DNA from: Thermohalobaculum sp963700775
GTDB lineage: Bacteria > Pseudomonadota > Alphaproteobacteria > Rhodobacterales > Rhodobacteraceae
Assembly (NCBI GenBank): GCA_963700775.1
Contig: CAVOYU010000015.1
Coordinates: 80,525-144,524, forward strand
DNA: 64,000 nucleotides
Direction of reading: 5' to 3'
Part shown: positions 13,172 to 21,645 of the stretch, piece by piece
How positions within the stretch are numbered: position 1 is the first letter of the stretch
How the letters are laid out: each line of letters opens with the position of its first letter
Notes under the pieces: generated by a model
The model's input: the letters and a program-made list of their open reading frames with translations, nothing else
Told to the model about the DNA's origin: nothing
Database searches by the model: none
Program-made: the position numbers and the translations under genes

Positions 13172-13552
13172 ATGGACGCAGACCTGTTCGAGAAGGGCCT
13201 GGCCCGCCGCAAGGCGGTACTGGGCGCGGAATACGTCGAGAAGAACCTGGCCGCGGCGGACGATTTCACCCGGCCTTTCCAGGAGGCGATGACCGCCTGG
13301 GCCTGGGGCTTCGGCTGGGGCGACGACACCATCGACGCCAAGACCCGCTCGATGATGAACCTCGCGATGATCGGGGCGCTCGGCCGGATGCACGAGTGGG
13401 AGCTGCATTGCCGCGGCGCGCTGAACAACGGCGTCAGCAAGGACGAGATCCGCGCCATCATCCACGTGGTCGCGATCTACTGCGGCGTGCCGCAGTCGCT
13501 GGAGTGCTTCCGCGTCGCCCGCAAGGTGCTCGAGGAACGGGGGCTGCTGTGA
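13172..13552 (+). CDS. Carboxymuconolactone decarboxylase (CMD) family protein
   Basis: A 126-residue single-domain CMD protein of the PcaC type. RSMMNLAMIGALGR and HCRGALNNGVSKDEIRAII are family signatures. A Cys (CRGAL) is present, but the paired CxxC of AhpD peroxidase-type members is not, so decarboxylase-like or unknown chemistry is more likely than peroxidase. Its stop overlaps the start of the following enolase-family gene (GTGA), indicating coupled translation and a shared catabolic pathway. Confidence 0.8.
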   Translation: MDADLFEKGLARRKAVLGAEYVEKNLAAADDFTRPFQEAMTAWAWGFGWGDDTIDAKTRSMMNLAMIGALGRMHEWELHCRGALNNGVSKDEIRAIIHVVAIYCGVPQSLECFRVARKVLEERGLL

Positions 13553-14652
13553 AGATCACCCGCATCGCCGTCTACCGGGTCGTCCTGCCGATCCCCGGCG
13601 GGTACAGCTTCGCCAAGGGAAAGTCCGTACTGACAGCCGACAGCACCGTGGTCCGGCTCGACACCGATGCCGGCATCACCGGCTGGGGCGAAGCCTGTCC
13701 GCTCGGGCCGTTCTACCTGCCTTCCTATGCGGAGGGTGTGCGTGCCGGACTGGCGATGCTGGCGCCGCATGTCCTCGGCCTCGATCCCTGCCGGATCGGG
13801 GCGCTGAACCGGCGCATGGACCGCGAGCTGCGCGGGCACCCCTATGTTAAGTCGGCGATCGATGTCGCGGCCCACGATATCCTCGGCAAGTCCGCCGGTC
13901 TTCCGGTGCATGCGCTGCTCGGTGGCCGGCAGATGGAGTCGGCGCCGATGTACTGGTCGGTCAGCCAGGGCGAGCCGGGCGAAATGCGGGCGGCCGTCGC
14001 GCGGGCGCGGGCGCAGGGCTACGTCCAGTTCCAGCTCAAGGTCGGCGGCGATCCGGAGACGGATATTGCGCGCATCCGCGCCGGCATGGCCGAGGCGAGC
14101 CCGGGCGAGACCTTCCTTTGCGACGCCAATACTGGCTGGCGGCGCGACGAGGCGCTGCGGGTCGCGCGGGAAACCGAGGCGCTTGCCTACGTCCTCGAGC
14201 AGCCCTGCGAGCTTTACGCCGACAATCTCTCGGTCCGCCGCCGGGTGCGCCAGACCGTCAAGCTCGACGAGAGCCTGCAGACTGTCGAGGACGTGATGCG
14301 GGCCCTTGCCGACGATGCCTGCGACGTGGCCTGCATCAAGATCACCAAGATGGGTGGGCTGTCGAAGGCCCGGTTCGCCCGCGACCTGCTTGCCGCCCAC
14401 GGCATCCCGATGACCGTCGAAGACGTGTGGGGGGCCGAGATCGTCACCGCCGCACTCGGCCATCTGGCAATCTCCACCCCACCGGAGGCATGCCTCAACA
14501 CGACCGACCTGCACAGCTACAACAGCGTGCACCTGGCGCTCGGCGCACCGGAGCCGCGCGACGGCAGGCTCCGGGTTTCGGATGCGCCGGGACTGGGTGT
14601 GGAGCCAGACCTCGATGTCCTCGGCACTCCGGTGGCGGAGCACGCCGCGTAG
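13549..14652 (+). CDS. Mandelate racemase/enolase-superfamily enzyme (hydroxyproline dehydratase-like)
   Basis: A 367-residue cytoplasmic Mg-dependent enzyme. The capping domain starts MKITRIAVYRVVLPI. The barrel shows the base region FQLKVGG, metal ligands FLCDANTGW (Asp), LEQPC (Glu) and KLDESL (Asp/Glu), and the opposite Lys in CIKITKMGG. Lysines on both sides of the site fit the subgroup containing cis-3-hydroxy-L-proline dehydratase and proline-betaine racemases; I lean to the former from the N-terminal sequence, but the substrate is unproven. The GTG start overlaps the previous stop. Confidence 0.75.
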   Translation: MKITRIAVYRVVLPIPGGYSFAKGKSVLTADSTVVRLDTDAGITGWGEACPLGPFYLPSYAEGVRAGLAMLAPHVLGLDPCRIGALNRRMDRELRGHPYVKSAIDVAAHDILGKSAGLPVHALLGGRQMESAPMYWSVSQGEPGEMRAAVARARAQGYVQFQLKVGGDPETDIARIRAGMAEASPGETFLCDANTGWRRDEALRVARETEALAYVLEQPCELYADNLSVRRRVRQTVKLDESLQTVEDVMRALADDACDVACIKITKMGGLSKARFARDLLAAHGIPMTVEDVWGAEIVTAALGHLAISTPPEACLNTTDLHSYNSVHLALGAPEPRDGRLRVSDAPGLGVEPDLDVLGTPVAEHAA

Positions 14653-14789
14653 GGATCGCCCGAGGAAGCCGCCCTCGCCGCTGAGCCGGCCGCGGACTGG
14701 CTTTGCGCGCCGACGCCTGCGTCCCGATCCCCGTCGCGCCAGGGCGGCGGAGCCCGTCCTTCCCCCGAACGCTGCCAGGGCCTGCCCGC

Positions 14790-14803
14790 TTGACTTTCGT
14801 CAA
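14790..14803. promoter_or_regulatory. FNR/NNR-type box upstream of haem-copper reductase operon
   Basis: TTGACTTTCGTCAA, a perfect TTGAC-N4-GTCAA dyad, ends 64 bp before the ATG at 14868. This is the site bound by FNR/DNR/NnrR regulators that switch on denitrification genes under low oxygen and NO. The same spacing recurs at nirS and hemA. Confidence 0.85.
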
Positions 14804-14867
14804 TCGGACCCTTCGGGGCCGGTGCTAGCGTCTGGCCTCCGACATGCCGCCAGAAAGGATCTGTCCC

Positions 14868-15032
14868 ATGTCCGACGAATCCAAGGATACCTCGCCGCCC
14901 GAGCGGATCCCGTTCATGCAGCGGGTGCTCGACAATCCGTTCCTGCTCCTGTTCCTCGGCATCACCATCCCGACGGTCCTGTACATCGTCTGGGGTGTGA
15001 TGGAGGTCGCCTCAATCCCGCTCGCCCAGTGA
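14868..15032 (+). CDS. Small single-helix subunit of haem-copper reductase
   Basis: A 54-residue protein: a polar N-terminal ~20 residues, then one membrane helix (FLLLFLGITIPTVLYIVWGVM). It is the first gene after the FNR box and lies 26 bp before subunit II. In B-family (ba3) oxidases a one-helix subunit IIa accompanies subunits I and II, so this is probably its counterpart (inference from size, topology and position; no sequence motif proves it). The start at 14868 follows AGAAAGGA. Confidence 0.7.
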   Translation: MSDESKDTSPPERIPFMQRVLDNPFLLLFLGITIPTVLYIVWGVMEVASIPLAQ

Positions 15033-15058
15033 CGGCGGCAATCGGCAGGGAGACACCC

Positions 15059-15597
15059 ATGGCCATTACCCCTCCGGAACGGCGCATCTGGTGGAACGAA
15101 CCGATCCACGGGCTCGAGCTCGGCTGGATCGTGATCGCCTTCCTCTGGGGCCTGTTCATGTTCTTCTTCATGATCGCCTGGCACTTCATCGGTCAGCAGA
15201 ACCTGTCGACCGAGACCTACCGCATCCAGCCCTCGGCCTACGAAGCCAAGGTCGAGGCCTTCGCCGAGCAGTACAAGATCGGCGAGGAGGAGGGCGTCCC
15301 GGTGGTCACGCCCGCCCGCGGGCGAGCGACGCCTATCATGCTCGCCCGGCTGTGGGAGTGGTGGCCGATCCTCGAACTGAAGAAGGGTCAGAGCTACCGC
15401 ATCCACCTGTCGTCGGCCGACTGGCAGCACGGCTTCTCGCTGCAGCCGACCAACATCAACATCTCAGGTGCATCCCGGCTACGAGCACGTCGTCACGCTG
15501 ACGCCGACCGAGACCGGCGACTTCGGCGTCATCTGCAACGAGTTCTGCGGCATCGGCCATCACACAGATGACCGGCCGGATCCGTGTCACCGAATAG
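15059..15597 (+). CDS. Haem-copper reductase subunit II with CuA site, frameshifted
   Basis: Membrane-anchored electron-entry subunit. One N-terminal helix (GWIVIAFLWGLFMFFFMIAW) is followed by a periplasmic cupredoxin domain. CuA ligands are present: a His in SADWQHGFSLQ and the C-x-E-x-C-x3-H-x2-M array in CNEFCGIGHH. Extra bases near 15463 and 15565 break the frame; removing both gives 178 residues ending at the TAG at 15595. CuA means it accepts electrons from a cytochrome c or similar carrier. It is short, like B-family subunit II proteins. It belongs to the FNR-box operon with subunit I. Confidence 0.82.
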
Positions 15598-15613
15598 GGC
15601 GAGGAGGCTGACC

Positions 15614-17356
15614 ATGACCGCAATCGATGCTGGCTCCGGTCGGCATCGGCGACGCTGGCCGCGAACTTCCGCACCTGCCGCTACACCGGGCTGAAGGTCG
15701 ACGCGCAGGCCCAGGCGCTGATCAAGGCCAACGCCGTGGCCGCGGTGGTGTTCCTGCTGCTCGGCGGCCTGATGGGCCTCTGGTGGCGCTGACCCGCTGG
15801 CCGGCGGTGCATCTGCTGCCGGCCGAAATGGTTCTATCTGGTGCTGACCGGGCACGGCGCCAACGTGCTGCTGTTCTGGATCATCTTCTTCGAGATCGCG
15901 GTGCTGTACTTCGCCTCGGCGGATCCTGCTCGAACTCGCGGCTGGCGGCACCGAAGCTGGGCTGGCTCGGCTTCGTCCTGATGGTGGCCGGCGCGCTGAT
16001 GGCGAACTACGCGGTGCTGCGGGGCGATTCGAGCGTGATGTTCACCTCCTACCCGCCGATGAAGGCCTCGCACTGGTTCTACCTGTCGCTGATCCTGTTC
16101 GCGGTTGGCGCGCTGATCGGCTGTCGGTGCTTCTTCGGCACGCTGGTGATCGCGCAAGGCGGAGCGCACCTATGACGGCTCGATCCCGCTGGTCACCTTC
16201 GGCGCGCTGACCGCCGGCGATCATCGCCGTCTTCACGCATCGCCTCGGGCGCGATCATCCTCATCCCGACCTGGCTGTGGTCGCTGGGCCTGATCATCGA
16301 CATCGACACGTTGATGTACAAGGTCGTCTGGTGGGGCATGGGCCACTCCTCGCAACAGATCAACGTCTCGGCCCATGTGGCGATCTGGTACGCGATCGCG
16401 CGCCATGGTGCTCGGCGCCAAGCCGCTGTCCGAGAAGGTCAGCCGCACCGCCTTCCTCATGTACATCCTGTTCCTGCAGCTCGCCTCGGCCCACCATCTG
16501 CTGGCCGAGCCCGGGCATGAGCGCCGAGTGGAAGATCGTCAACACCAGCTACATGATGTATCTGGCGGTGATGGGTTCGATGATCCATGGCCTGACCGTG
16601 CCGGGCTCGATCGAGGCGGCGCAGCGGCGGAACGGCTATCACACGCGGCGTGTTCGAGTGGCTGACCAAGGCGCCCTGGGGCAATCCGGCCTTCGCCGGC
16701 ATGTTCCTCGCCTGGTCATGTTCGGCTTCATCGGCGGCATCTCCGGCGTCGTGCTCGGCACCGAGCAGCTCAACGTGCTGATGCACAACACGATCTACGT
16801 GCCGGGCCATTTCCACGGCACCGTGGTGGCCGGCACGACGCTGGCCTTCATGGCGGTGACCTATCTGGTCGTGCCGCTGATCTTCCAGCGTGAGATCATG
16901 TGGCCGAGGCTCGCCAAGTGGCAGCCCTATCTGTTCGGCATCGGCGCCGGCGGCATCTCGCTCTTCATGATGGGCGCTGGAACGCTGGGGGTCGCGCGGC
17001 GGCACTGGGACATCACGCTCACCGACGCGGCGCACGCCTTCGAGTACCCCGCCGCAGCCTATCTGATGATGGGGCTCAACGGCATCTTCGCCGTCATCGC
17101 GGCGATCGGCGGCGTCATCTTCATCGTGATTATCGTCGGCACCATGCTGTTCGGCAAGCGCCTCGATACGACGCAGGTGCAGCCGCTGGCCTTCCCGCTG
17201 CATTCGGGCGGGGCGCAGGCGGTGTCGAGCTATGGCAGCGCGGGCACGCTGCAGCTGCCCGGCACCATCGTCCTGGTCGGCATCTTCTTCGCCTCCTTCG
17301 TGCTCTACTACTTCGTCAACTGGAAGTATCTGTCCGAACTCTGGCTGTTCCGCTGA
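15614..17356 (+). CDS. B-family-type haem-copper reductase subunit I lacking the active-site Tyr (putative NO reductase), frameshifted
   Basis: Catalytic membrane subunit with about 12-13 helices. Haem and CuB ligands can be read: LTGHGANVLLFW (low-spin haem), GHSSQQINV (helix VI CuB His), LASAHHLLAEPG (two CuB His) and HNTIYVPGHFHGT (high- and low-spin haem His), the last matching ba3-type enzymes. In oxygen reductases helix VI reads GHPxVY with the Tyr cross-linked to His; here the Tyr position is Gln. That loss is known in NO-reducing families that arose from B-type oxidases (eNOR and relatives). The helix VI codons lie in an uninterrupted stretch (about 16315-16390). About a dozen indels between 15629 and 16710 break the frame; the start and stop remain in register overall. 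Confidence 0.8.
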
Positions 17357-17375
17357 GGACCGGGAGGGAACGACC

Positions 17376-18245
17376 ATGCTCGCCGCGGCCCGCATCACCA
17401 CCTCGCTTCTCAAGCTGCGGATCGGCTTTGCCATCGCCTTGAGCGCGCTGGCGGGAATGGTGGCCGCGGAGGGCGCCTTCTCGCCGCTCCGGGCGCTGAT
17501 CTTCGCTCTCGCCGTGCTGGGCGCCTCCGGCGCGGCGGGGGCGTTCAATCACTACCACGAGCGGGACGCCGACCGGCTGATGCGGCGGACCCGCGCCCGG
17601 CCCTTCGCGCGGGGCATCCTGAAGCCCGGCGCGATCTGGCCGGTCACCTTCCTCGGCCTGCTGGTCGCCTCGCTGGCCATGGCCGCCGCGGTCGGCGGCT
17701 CGCTGGCCGCGGCCTTCGTCTTCCTCGGCGCCTTCACCTATGGCATCGTCTACACGGTCTGGCTGAAGCGCCGCTCGGCCTGGAACATCGTGGTCGGCGG
17801 CGCCGCCGGCAGCTTCGCCATCCTCGCCGGAGCCGCGGCCGTCGAGCCCGGGATGCAGGCGACGCCGGTGGTGCTGGCGATCGTCATGTTCCTCTGGACC
17901 CCGCCGCATTTCTGGAGCCTCGCCGCCGCCAAGGGCGACGACTACCGCGAGGCCGGGGTGCCGATGCTGCCGATCATCGTGCCGGAATACGCCTGGACCC
18001 GGGCGATCCTCGCCCATACGGCGGTGCTGGCGGCGCTGTCGCTGCTGCCGCTCGCCTATGGCATGGGGCCGGTCTACGGGATCTGCGCCGGGATGGGCGG
18101 CGGGTTCTTCCTGTGGCGAAGCTGGCAGCTCCTCAGGGCACCGTCACGCAAGACCGCCATGGCGAATTTCGGCGCTTCGCTGGTACAGTTCTGCCTGCTG
18201 ACCACGGGCGTCTTCCTCGACGAGGCCGTGCGGTGGGCGTTCTGA
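17376..18245 (+). CDS. ctaB: Protoheme IX farnesyltransferase (haem O synthase)
   Basis: A 289-residue UbiA-type prenyltransferase with about nine helices that attaches farnesyl to haem b to make haem O. Motif NHYHERDADRLMRRTRARP (around 17555-17600) carries the prenyl-diphosphate Asp residues, and FLWTPPHFWSLA is the second conserved site. Start ATG after CGGGAGGGAACG. It lies 19 bp after subunit I, so it is probably dedicated to giving that enzyme a haem o/a-type active site. No ctaA is visible in the window, so whether haem a forms cannot be told. Confidence 0.9.
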   Translation: MLAAARITTSLLKLRIGFAIALSALAGMVAAEGAFSPLRALIFALAVLGASGAAGAFNHYHERDADRLMRRTRARPFARGILKPGAIWPVTFLGLLVASLAMAAAVGGSLAAAFVFLGAFTYGIVYTVWLKRRSAWNIVVGGAAGSFAILAGAAAVEPGMQATPVVLAIVMFLWTPPHFWSLAAAKGDDYREAGVPMLPIIVPEYAWTRAILAHTAVLAALSLLPLAYGMGPVYGICAGMGGGFFLWRSWQLLRAPSRKTAMANFGASLVQFCLLTTGVFLDEAVRWAF

Positions 18246-18279
18246 GGCCAGATTCCATCGGCGTGCGCGTTTTCCGTGG

Positions 18280-18340
18280 GGTGCGTGCTCGCGCGCACCT
18301 GCTTCGGCGCCCGGTCGAATGGTGCGTGCAAGCGCGCACC
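18280..18340. repeat. Two near-identical 20-bp dyads before sco
   Basis: GGTGCGTGC-NN-GCGCGCACC occurs at 18280-18299 and again at 18321-18340, differing only in the two central bases, with centres 41 bp apart (about four helical turns). Each copy is itself an inverted repeat with one mismatch per arm. The second copy covers the best GTG start of sco. They could be an operator pair or two RNA hairpins controlling translation. Confidence 0.6.
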
Positions 18341-19153
18341 CTGCGCCTCGCCGCGCTGCTCGCGATTGCGGCCGCCACCCCGGCCGGGGCGGCGACCGAT
18401 TCGCGCCTCGACCCGGCCGCCGTGATCGAACGCTCCGAGGCGGCCATCGGCCGCATGGTCGGGGCCTACACGCTGACCGATTCCCGCGGGCAGCCTCTGC
18501 CGCTCGCCTCGTTCCGCGGCAAGCCGCTGGTGATCAGCCTGGTCTACACCAGCTGCGCCTCGGTCTGCCCGGCGACAACGCAGCATGTCCTCGGCGCCGT
18601 GCGCGCCGCCCGCGGGGCGCTGGGCGACGACAGCTTCGCGGTGCTGACCTTCGGCTTCGACGCCCGCCACGACACGCCCGGCGCACTCTCGGCCTTCGCC
18701 CATACCCAGGGGATCGACGTCGCCGGCTGGCAGCTCGCCAGCGCCGATGCGGGCACCGTCGAGGCCCTGCTCCGCGACCTCGGCTTCAGCTTCGACGCCG
18801 CCGCCGGCGGCTTCGAGCACATCACCCAGACGACCATTCTCGACGCCGAGGGCCGGGTCTACCGCCAGGTCTATGGCGACAGCTTCCCCGACCAGGTCTT
18901 CGTCGAGCCGCTGAAGGAGCTGGTGTTCGGCACCTCGGTCAAGTCGCTGTCGTTCACCGATCTCGTCGACCGCATCAAGTTCATCTGCACGGTCTACAAT
19001 CCCTCCAGCGGCGCCTACCAGTTCGACTACGCGATCGGCTTCGGCATCGTCATCGGCGGCCTGTCGCTGGCCCTCACCGGGCTGATCGTGTTCCGGCTCT
19101 GGCGCAACAACCGGCGCCTGCTGGCGGCGCGGGACGGGCGGGAAGCGACGTGA
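18326..19153 (+). CDS. sco: SCO1/SenC family copper chaperone
   Basis: Membrane-anchored thioredoxin-fold protein that loads copper into CuA (or a respiratory copper site). An N-terminal signal/anchor (LRLAALLAIAAAT) is followed by the SCO core with copper-binding VYTSCASVCP (CxxxC) and the distant His in GFEHITQTTI. A second hydrophobic helix near the C-terminus (IGFGIVIGGLSLALTGLIVF) is unusual for SCO proteins. The start is uncertain: GTG 18326 lies next to the signal, GTG 18233 is an upstream alternative. It follows ctaB and overlaps the next gene by GTGA, so it most likely serves subunit II. Confidence 0.85.
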   Translation: MQARTLRLAALLAIAAATPAGAATDSRLDPAAVIERSEAAIGRMVGAYTLTDSRGQPLPLASFRGKPLVISLVYTSCASVCPATTQHVLGAVRAARGALGDDSFAVLTFGFDARHDTPGALSAFAHTQGIDVAGWQLASADAGTVEALLRDLGFSFDAAAGGFEHITQTTILDAEGRVYRQVYGDSFPDQVFVEPLKELVFGTSVKSLSFTDLVDRIKFICTVYNPSSGAYQFDYAIGFGIVIGGLSLALTGLIVFRLWRNNRRLLAARDGREAT

Positions 19154-20718
19154 CGTCCGCGATCAGACGCGTCCTGCGGAACGGCTTCGACCGGGCCGAG
19201 CGCGGCTTCGACGCGGTGTTCGGGCCGGCGTGGAATCCACTCGGCCAGCTCGGCGCGCTCGGCTGGTTCCTGTTCTGGATCGTCGCCGCCACCGGCATGT
19301 ACCTGTTCATCTTCTTCGACACCGGAGTGGTGAACGCCTACACCTCGGTGGCCTGGCTCAGCACCGACCACTGGTGGCATGCGGGCATCGCCCGCAGCTT
19401 CCATCGCTACGCCTCGGACCTTATGGTGGCGGTGATGATGATCCACCTGGTGCGCGAGTTCGCCCATGACCGTTACCGGGGGGTCCGCTGGTTCTCGTGG
19501 TTCACGGGCGTGCCGCTGATCTGGTTCGTCTATGTCTCGGGCATCACCGGTTACTGGCTGATCTGGGACCGGCTGGCGCAATACGTCGCCATCGTCTCGA
19601 CCGAGCTCCTGGACTGGCTGCCGATCTTCGGCGAGCCGATCGCGCGAAACTTCCTGACGCCGGAGAACCTCAGCGGCCGGTTCTTCACCCTGATGGTGTT
19701 CCTGCACATCGCCGTGCCGCTGATCCTGCTTCTGGTGATGTGGATCCACATCCAGCGGATCTCGCGGGCGAAGGTGAACCCTTCGCGCGAGCTCGGCGCC
19801 ATGGTGCTGGCCGGGCTGCTGGCCGCGTCGCTGGTCCTGCCCGCGAATCTCGAGGCGGCGGCGGACCTCTCCAGAGTGCCCGGGGAGGTCGGCATCGACT
19901 GGTTCTTCCTGCCGCTCTACCCGCTGGTCGACTATGTGCCGAAGGGCGCCGTCTGGGGCGGGCTCGGGATCTTCACCCTGGCGCTTTGCGCCCTGCCCTG
20001 GCTGCCGCCGATCAAGGCGCCCGCGGCGGCCGAGGTGTTCCTCGACCACTGCAACGGCTGCGCCCGCTGCGTCGAGGACTGCCCCTATGCGGCGATCCGG
20101 CTGGTGCCGAGGACCGACGGCGCGCCGTTCCCGCAGCAGGTCGAGGTCAAGGCCGACCGCTGCGTCGCATGCGGCATCTGCATGGGCGCATGCCCTTCTT
20201 CCACCCCATTCCGGCGCACCGAGGATCTGGTGACCGGCATCGACCTGCCGGGCTACCCGCTGAGGGAGCTGCGCGAGAAGGTGCTGGCCGCGGCGGCGGA
20301 GCTCGACGGTCCGGGCCGGGTGCTGACCCTCGCCTGCGCGCACGGCGCCGGCGCGGCGCCGGCGCCCGGCACCGTGGTGCTGCCCTGCGTCGCCATGGCG
20401 CCGCCCTCGCTGATCGACTTCGTGCTCAGCCGCGGCCACGCAGACGGGGTCTGTGTCGCCGGCTGCGCCGAGCGCGGCTGCCAGCACCGGCTCGGCATCG
20501 AGTGGACCCGCCAGCGCTTCGCCGGCGAGCGTGACCCTTATCTCCGGCCCCGGGTGCCGCGCGAGCGCATCGCCACCGTCTGGGCCGGGCCGACGGAGAC
20601 GACCCGGCTCGACCGCGAGCGGGCAGCCTTCCGCGACCGTCTGGCGGCCCTGCCGCCGGAGACGCCGCGCGCCCGGCGCGCCGCCCCGGCGCCCGCGCTC
20701 GAGGGAGCGGCGCCATGA
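19150..20718 (+). CDS. Cytochrome b / 2x[4Fe-4S] / MvhD-like fusion protein
   Basis: A 522-residue redox protein. Residues ~15-230 form a cytochrome b N-terminal domain with four helices and paired haem histidines (SFHRYASDL...MMIHLVREF and FLHIAVPLI...MWIHIQR). Two more helices follow. Residues ~300-350 carry two ferredoxin clusters (CNGCARCVEDCPY and CVACGICMGACP). Residues ~380-450 resemble the MvhD/hydrogenase iron-sulphur subunit family (VAGCAERGCQHRLG). It overlaps sco (GTGA) and the next gene (ATGA), so it belongs to the reductase operon. A plausible job is moving electrons between cytoplasmic carriers or quinol and the reductase; partner unknown. Confidence 0.8.
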   Translation: MTSAIRRVLRNGFDRAERGFDAVFGPAWNPLGQLGALGWFLFWIVAATGMYLFIFFDTGVVNAYTSVAWLSTDHWWHAGIARSFHRYASDLMVAVMMIHLVREFAHDRYRGVRWFSWFTGVPLIWFVYVSGITGYWLIWDRLAQYVAIVSTELLDWLPIFGEPIARNFLTPENLSGRFFTLMVFLHIAVPLILLLVMWIHIQRISRAKVNPSRELGAMVLAGLLAASLVLPANLEAAADLSRVPGEVGIDWFFLPLYPLVDYVPKGAVWGGLGIFTLALCALPWLPPIKAPAAAEVFLDHCNGCARCVEDCPYAAIRLVPRTDGAPFPQQVEVKADRCVACGICMGACPSSTPFRRTEDLVTGIDLPGYPLRELREKVLAAAAELDGPGRVLTLACAHGAGAAPAPGTVVLPCVAMAPPSLIDFVLSRGHADGVCVAGCAERGCQHRLGIEWTRQRFAGERDPYLRPRVPRERIATVWAGPTETTRLDRERAAFRDRLAALPPETPRARRAAPAPALEGAAP

Positions 20719-21212
20719 GCCGTCCCCTGCGCCTGATCCTCGGAACCGCGGTCATGTCGGCCCTGATCCTCGGCACCGCGGCCCTCTCCGCCTGGCCGTC
20801 CTACCGTGCGGAGCCGGAGGGAACCGGGCTGATCCGGCTCAGCTTCAGTCATGGCGGCCAGAAATCCTGCCGTGACCTGACGGAAGCCGAGCAGGCGAAG
20901 CTTCCCGCCAACATGCGCCGCAAGCAGGTCTGTGACCGCCAGCGGCCGCCGCTCTATGTCGAGCTCGACATCGACGGCGCGACCGTGTTCCGCGCCGTGC
21001 TGCCGCCGTCCGGGATCGCCGGCGACGGTCCCTCGCGGGTCTACGAGCGATTCGTCCTGCCCGCCGGCCCGCACGAGATTGCGGTACGGCTCCGTGACAG
21101 CGCCCGGCCGGAGGGGTTCGACCATGATGCCGTGCACCGCGTCGATCTGGCGCCCGACCAGAGCTTCGCGATAGACTTCAACCCCGCCTTCGGCGGGTTC
21201 ATATTCCACTAG
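20715..21212 (+). CDS. Membrane-anchored periplasmic protein of unknown function
   Basis: 165 residues: an N-terminal membrane segment (ILGTAVMSALILGTAALSAW), then a soluble domain with two Cys (KSCRDLTEAEQ and KQVCDRQRPP), about 20 residues apart, and a beta-rich tail. I do not recognise the family. It overlaps the cytochrome b/FeS gene by ATGA and precedes hemerythrin by 14 bp, so it is part of the reductase operon. The two Cys could form a disulphide or bind a metal; it may be an assembly factor or a small periplasmic subunit (inference). Confidence 0.65.
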   Translation: MSRPLRLILGTAVMSALILGTAALSAWPSYRAEPEGTGLIRLSFSHGGQKSCRDLTEAEQAKLPANMRRKQVCDRQRPPLYVELDIDGATVFRAVLPPSGIAGDGPSRVYERFVLPAGPHEIAVRLRDSARPEGFDHDAVHRVDLAPDQSFAIDFNPAFGGFIFH

Positions 21213-21226
21213 GACGGGAGGATCCC

Positions 21227-21631
21227 ATGGCCCCGCTGGAGTGGAAGGACAGCTACAGCGTCGGCGTGCCGGCGGTGGACCACGAGCACCGCGAGCTGAT
21301 CGACCTGGTGAACCGCCTGCACGAGGCGCTGGGCGGCGGCCAGCCGGCGCGCGAGATCGAGACCGTGTTCGGAGACCTCTTCCGCGCCATCTCGGCCCAT
21401 TTCGCCCTCGAGGAGCGGTTCATGCGGGAGCATGGTTACGACCAGCTGAGCCAGCACAAGGCCGACCACGAGCGGCTGCTGGACGAGCTGCGCGACATCA
21501 TGGACGATTTCCGCGAGGGCGGGGCGGATTCCGCCGGGCGAATGGCCGCGGGCGTCGACGCCTGGTTCGCCAACCATTTCAGAACCCATGACGCCCGGCT
21601 GCACGCCCGCCTCGGCGAGCACCCGCACTGA
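21227..21631 (+). CDS. Bacteriohemerythrin
   Basis: A 134-residue four-helix di-iron protein that binds O2 or NO. The ligand set is complete: His in VDHEHREL, His and Glu in HFALEERFM, His in SQHKADHE, and His/Asp in NHFRTHDARL. It is the last gene of the plus-strand reductase operon. Next to NO-generating nirS it may hold or detoxify NO, or deliver O2/NO to the membrane enzyme (inference). Ribosome site GGACGGGAGG precedes the ATG. Confidence 0.9.
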   Translation: MAPLEWKDSYSVGVPAVDHEHRELIDLVNRLHEALGGGQPAREIETVFGDLFRAISAHFALEERFMREHGYDQLSQHKADHERLLDELRDIMDDFREGGADSAGRMAAGVDAWFANHFRTHDARLHARLGEHPH

Positions 21632-21645
21632 CCCGAACTAAGCGG

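Noticed and set aside
15059..17356. Calling the operon an ordinary cytochrome c oxidase
   Set aside because: CuA and histidine ligands fit, but the helix VI Tyr is absent and the context is denitrification; the plain oxidase name would hide this.
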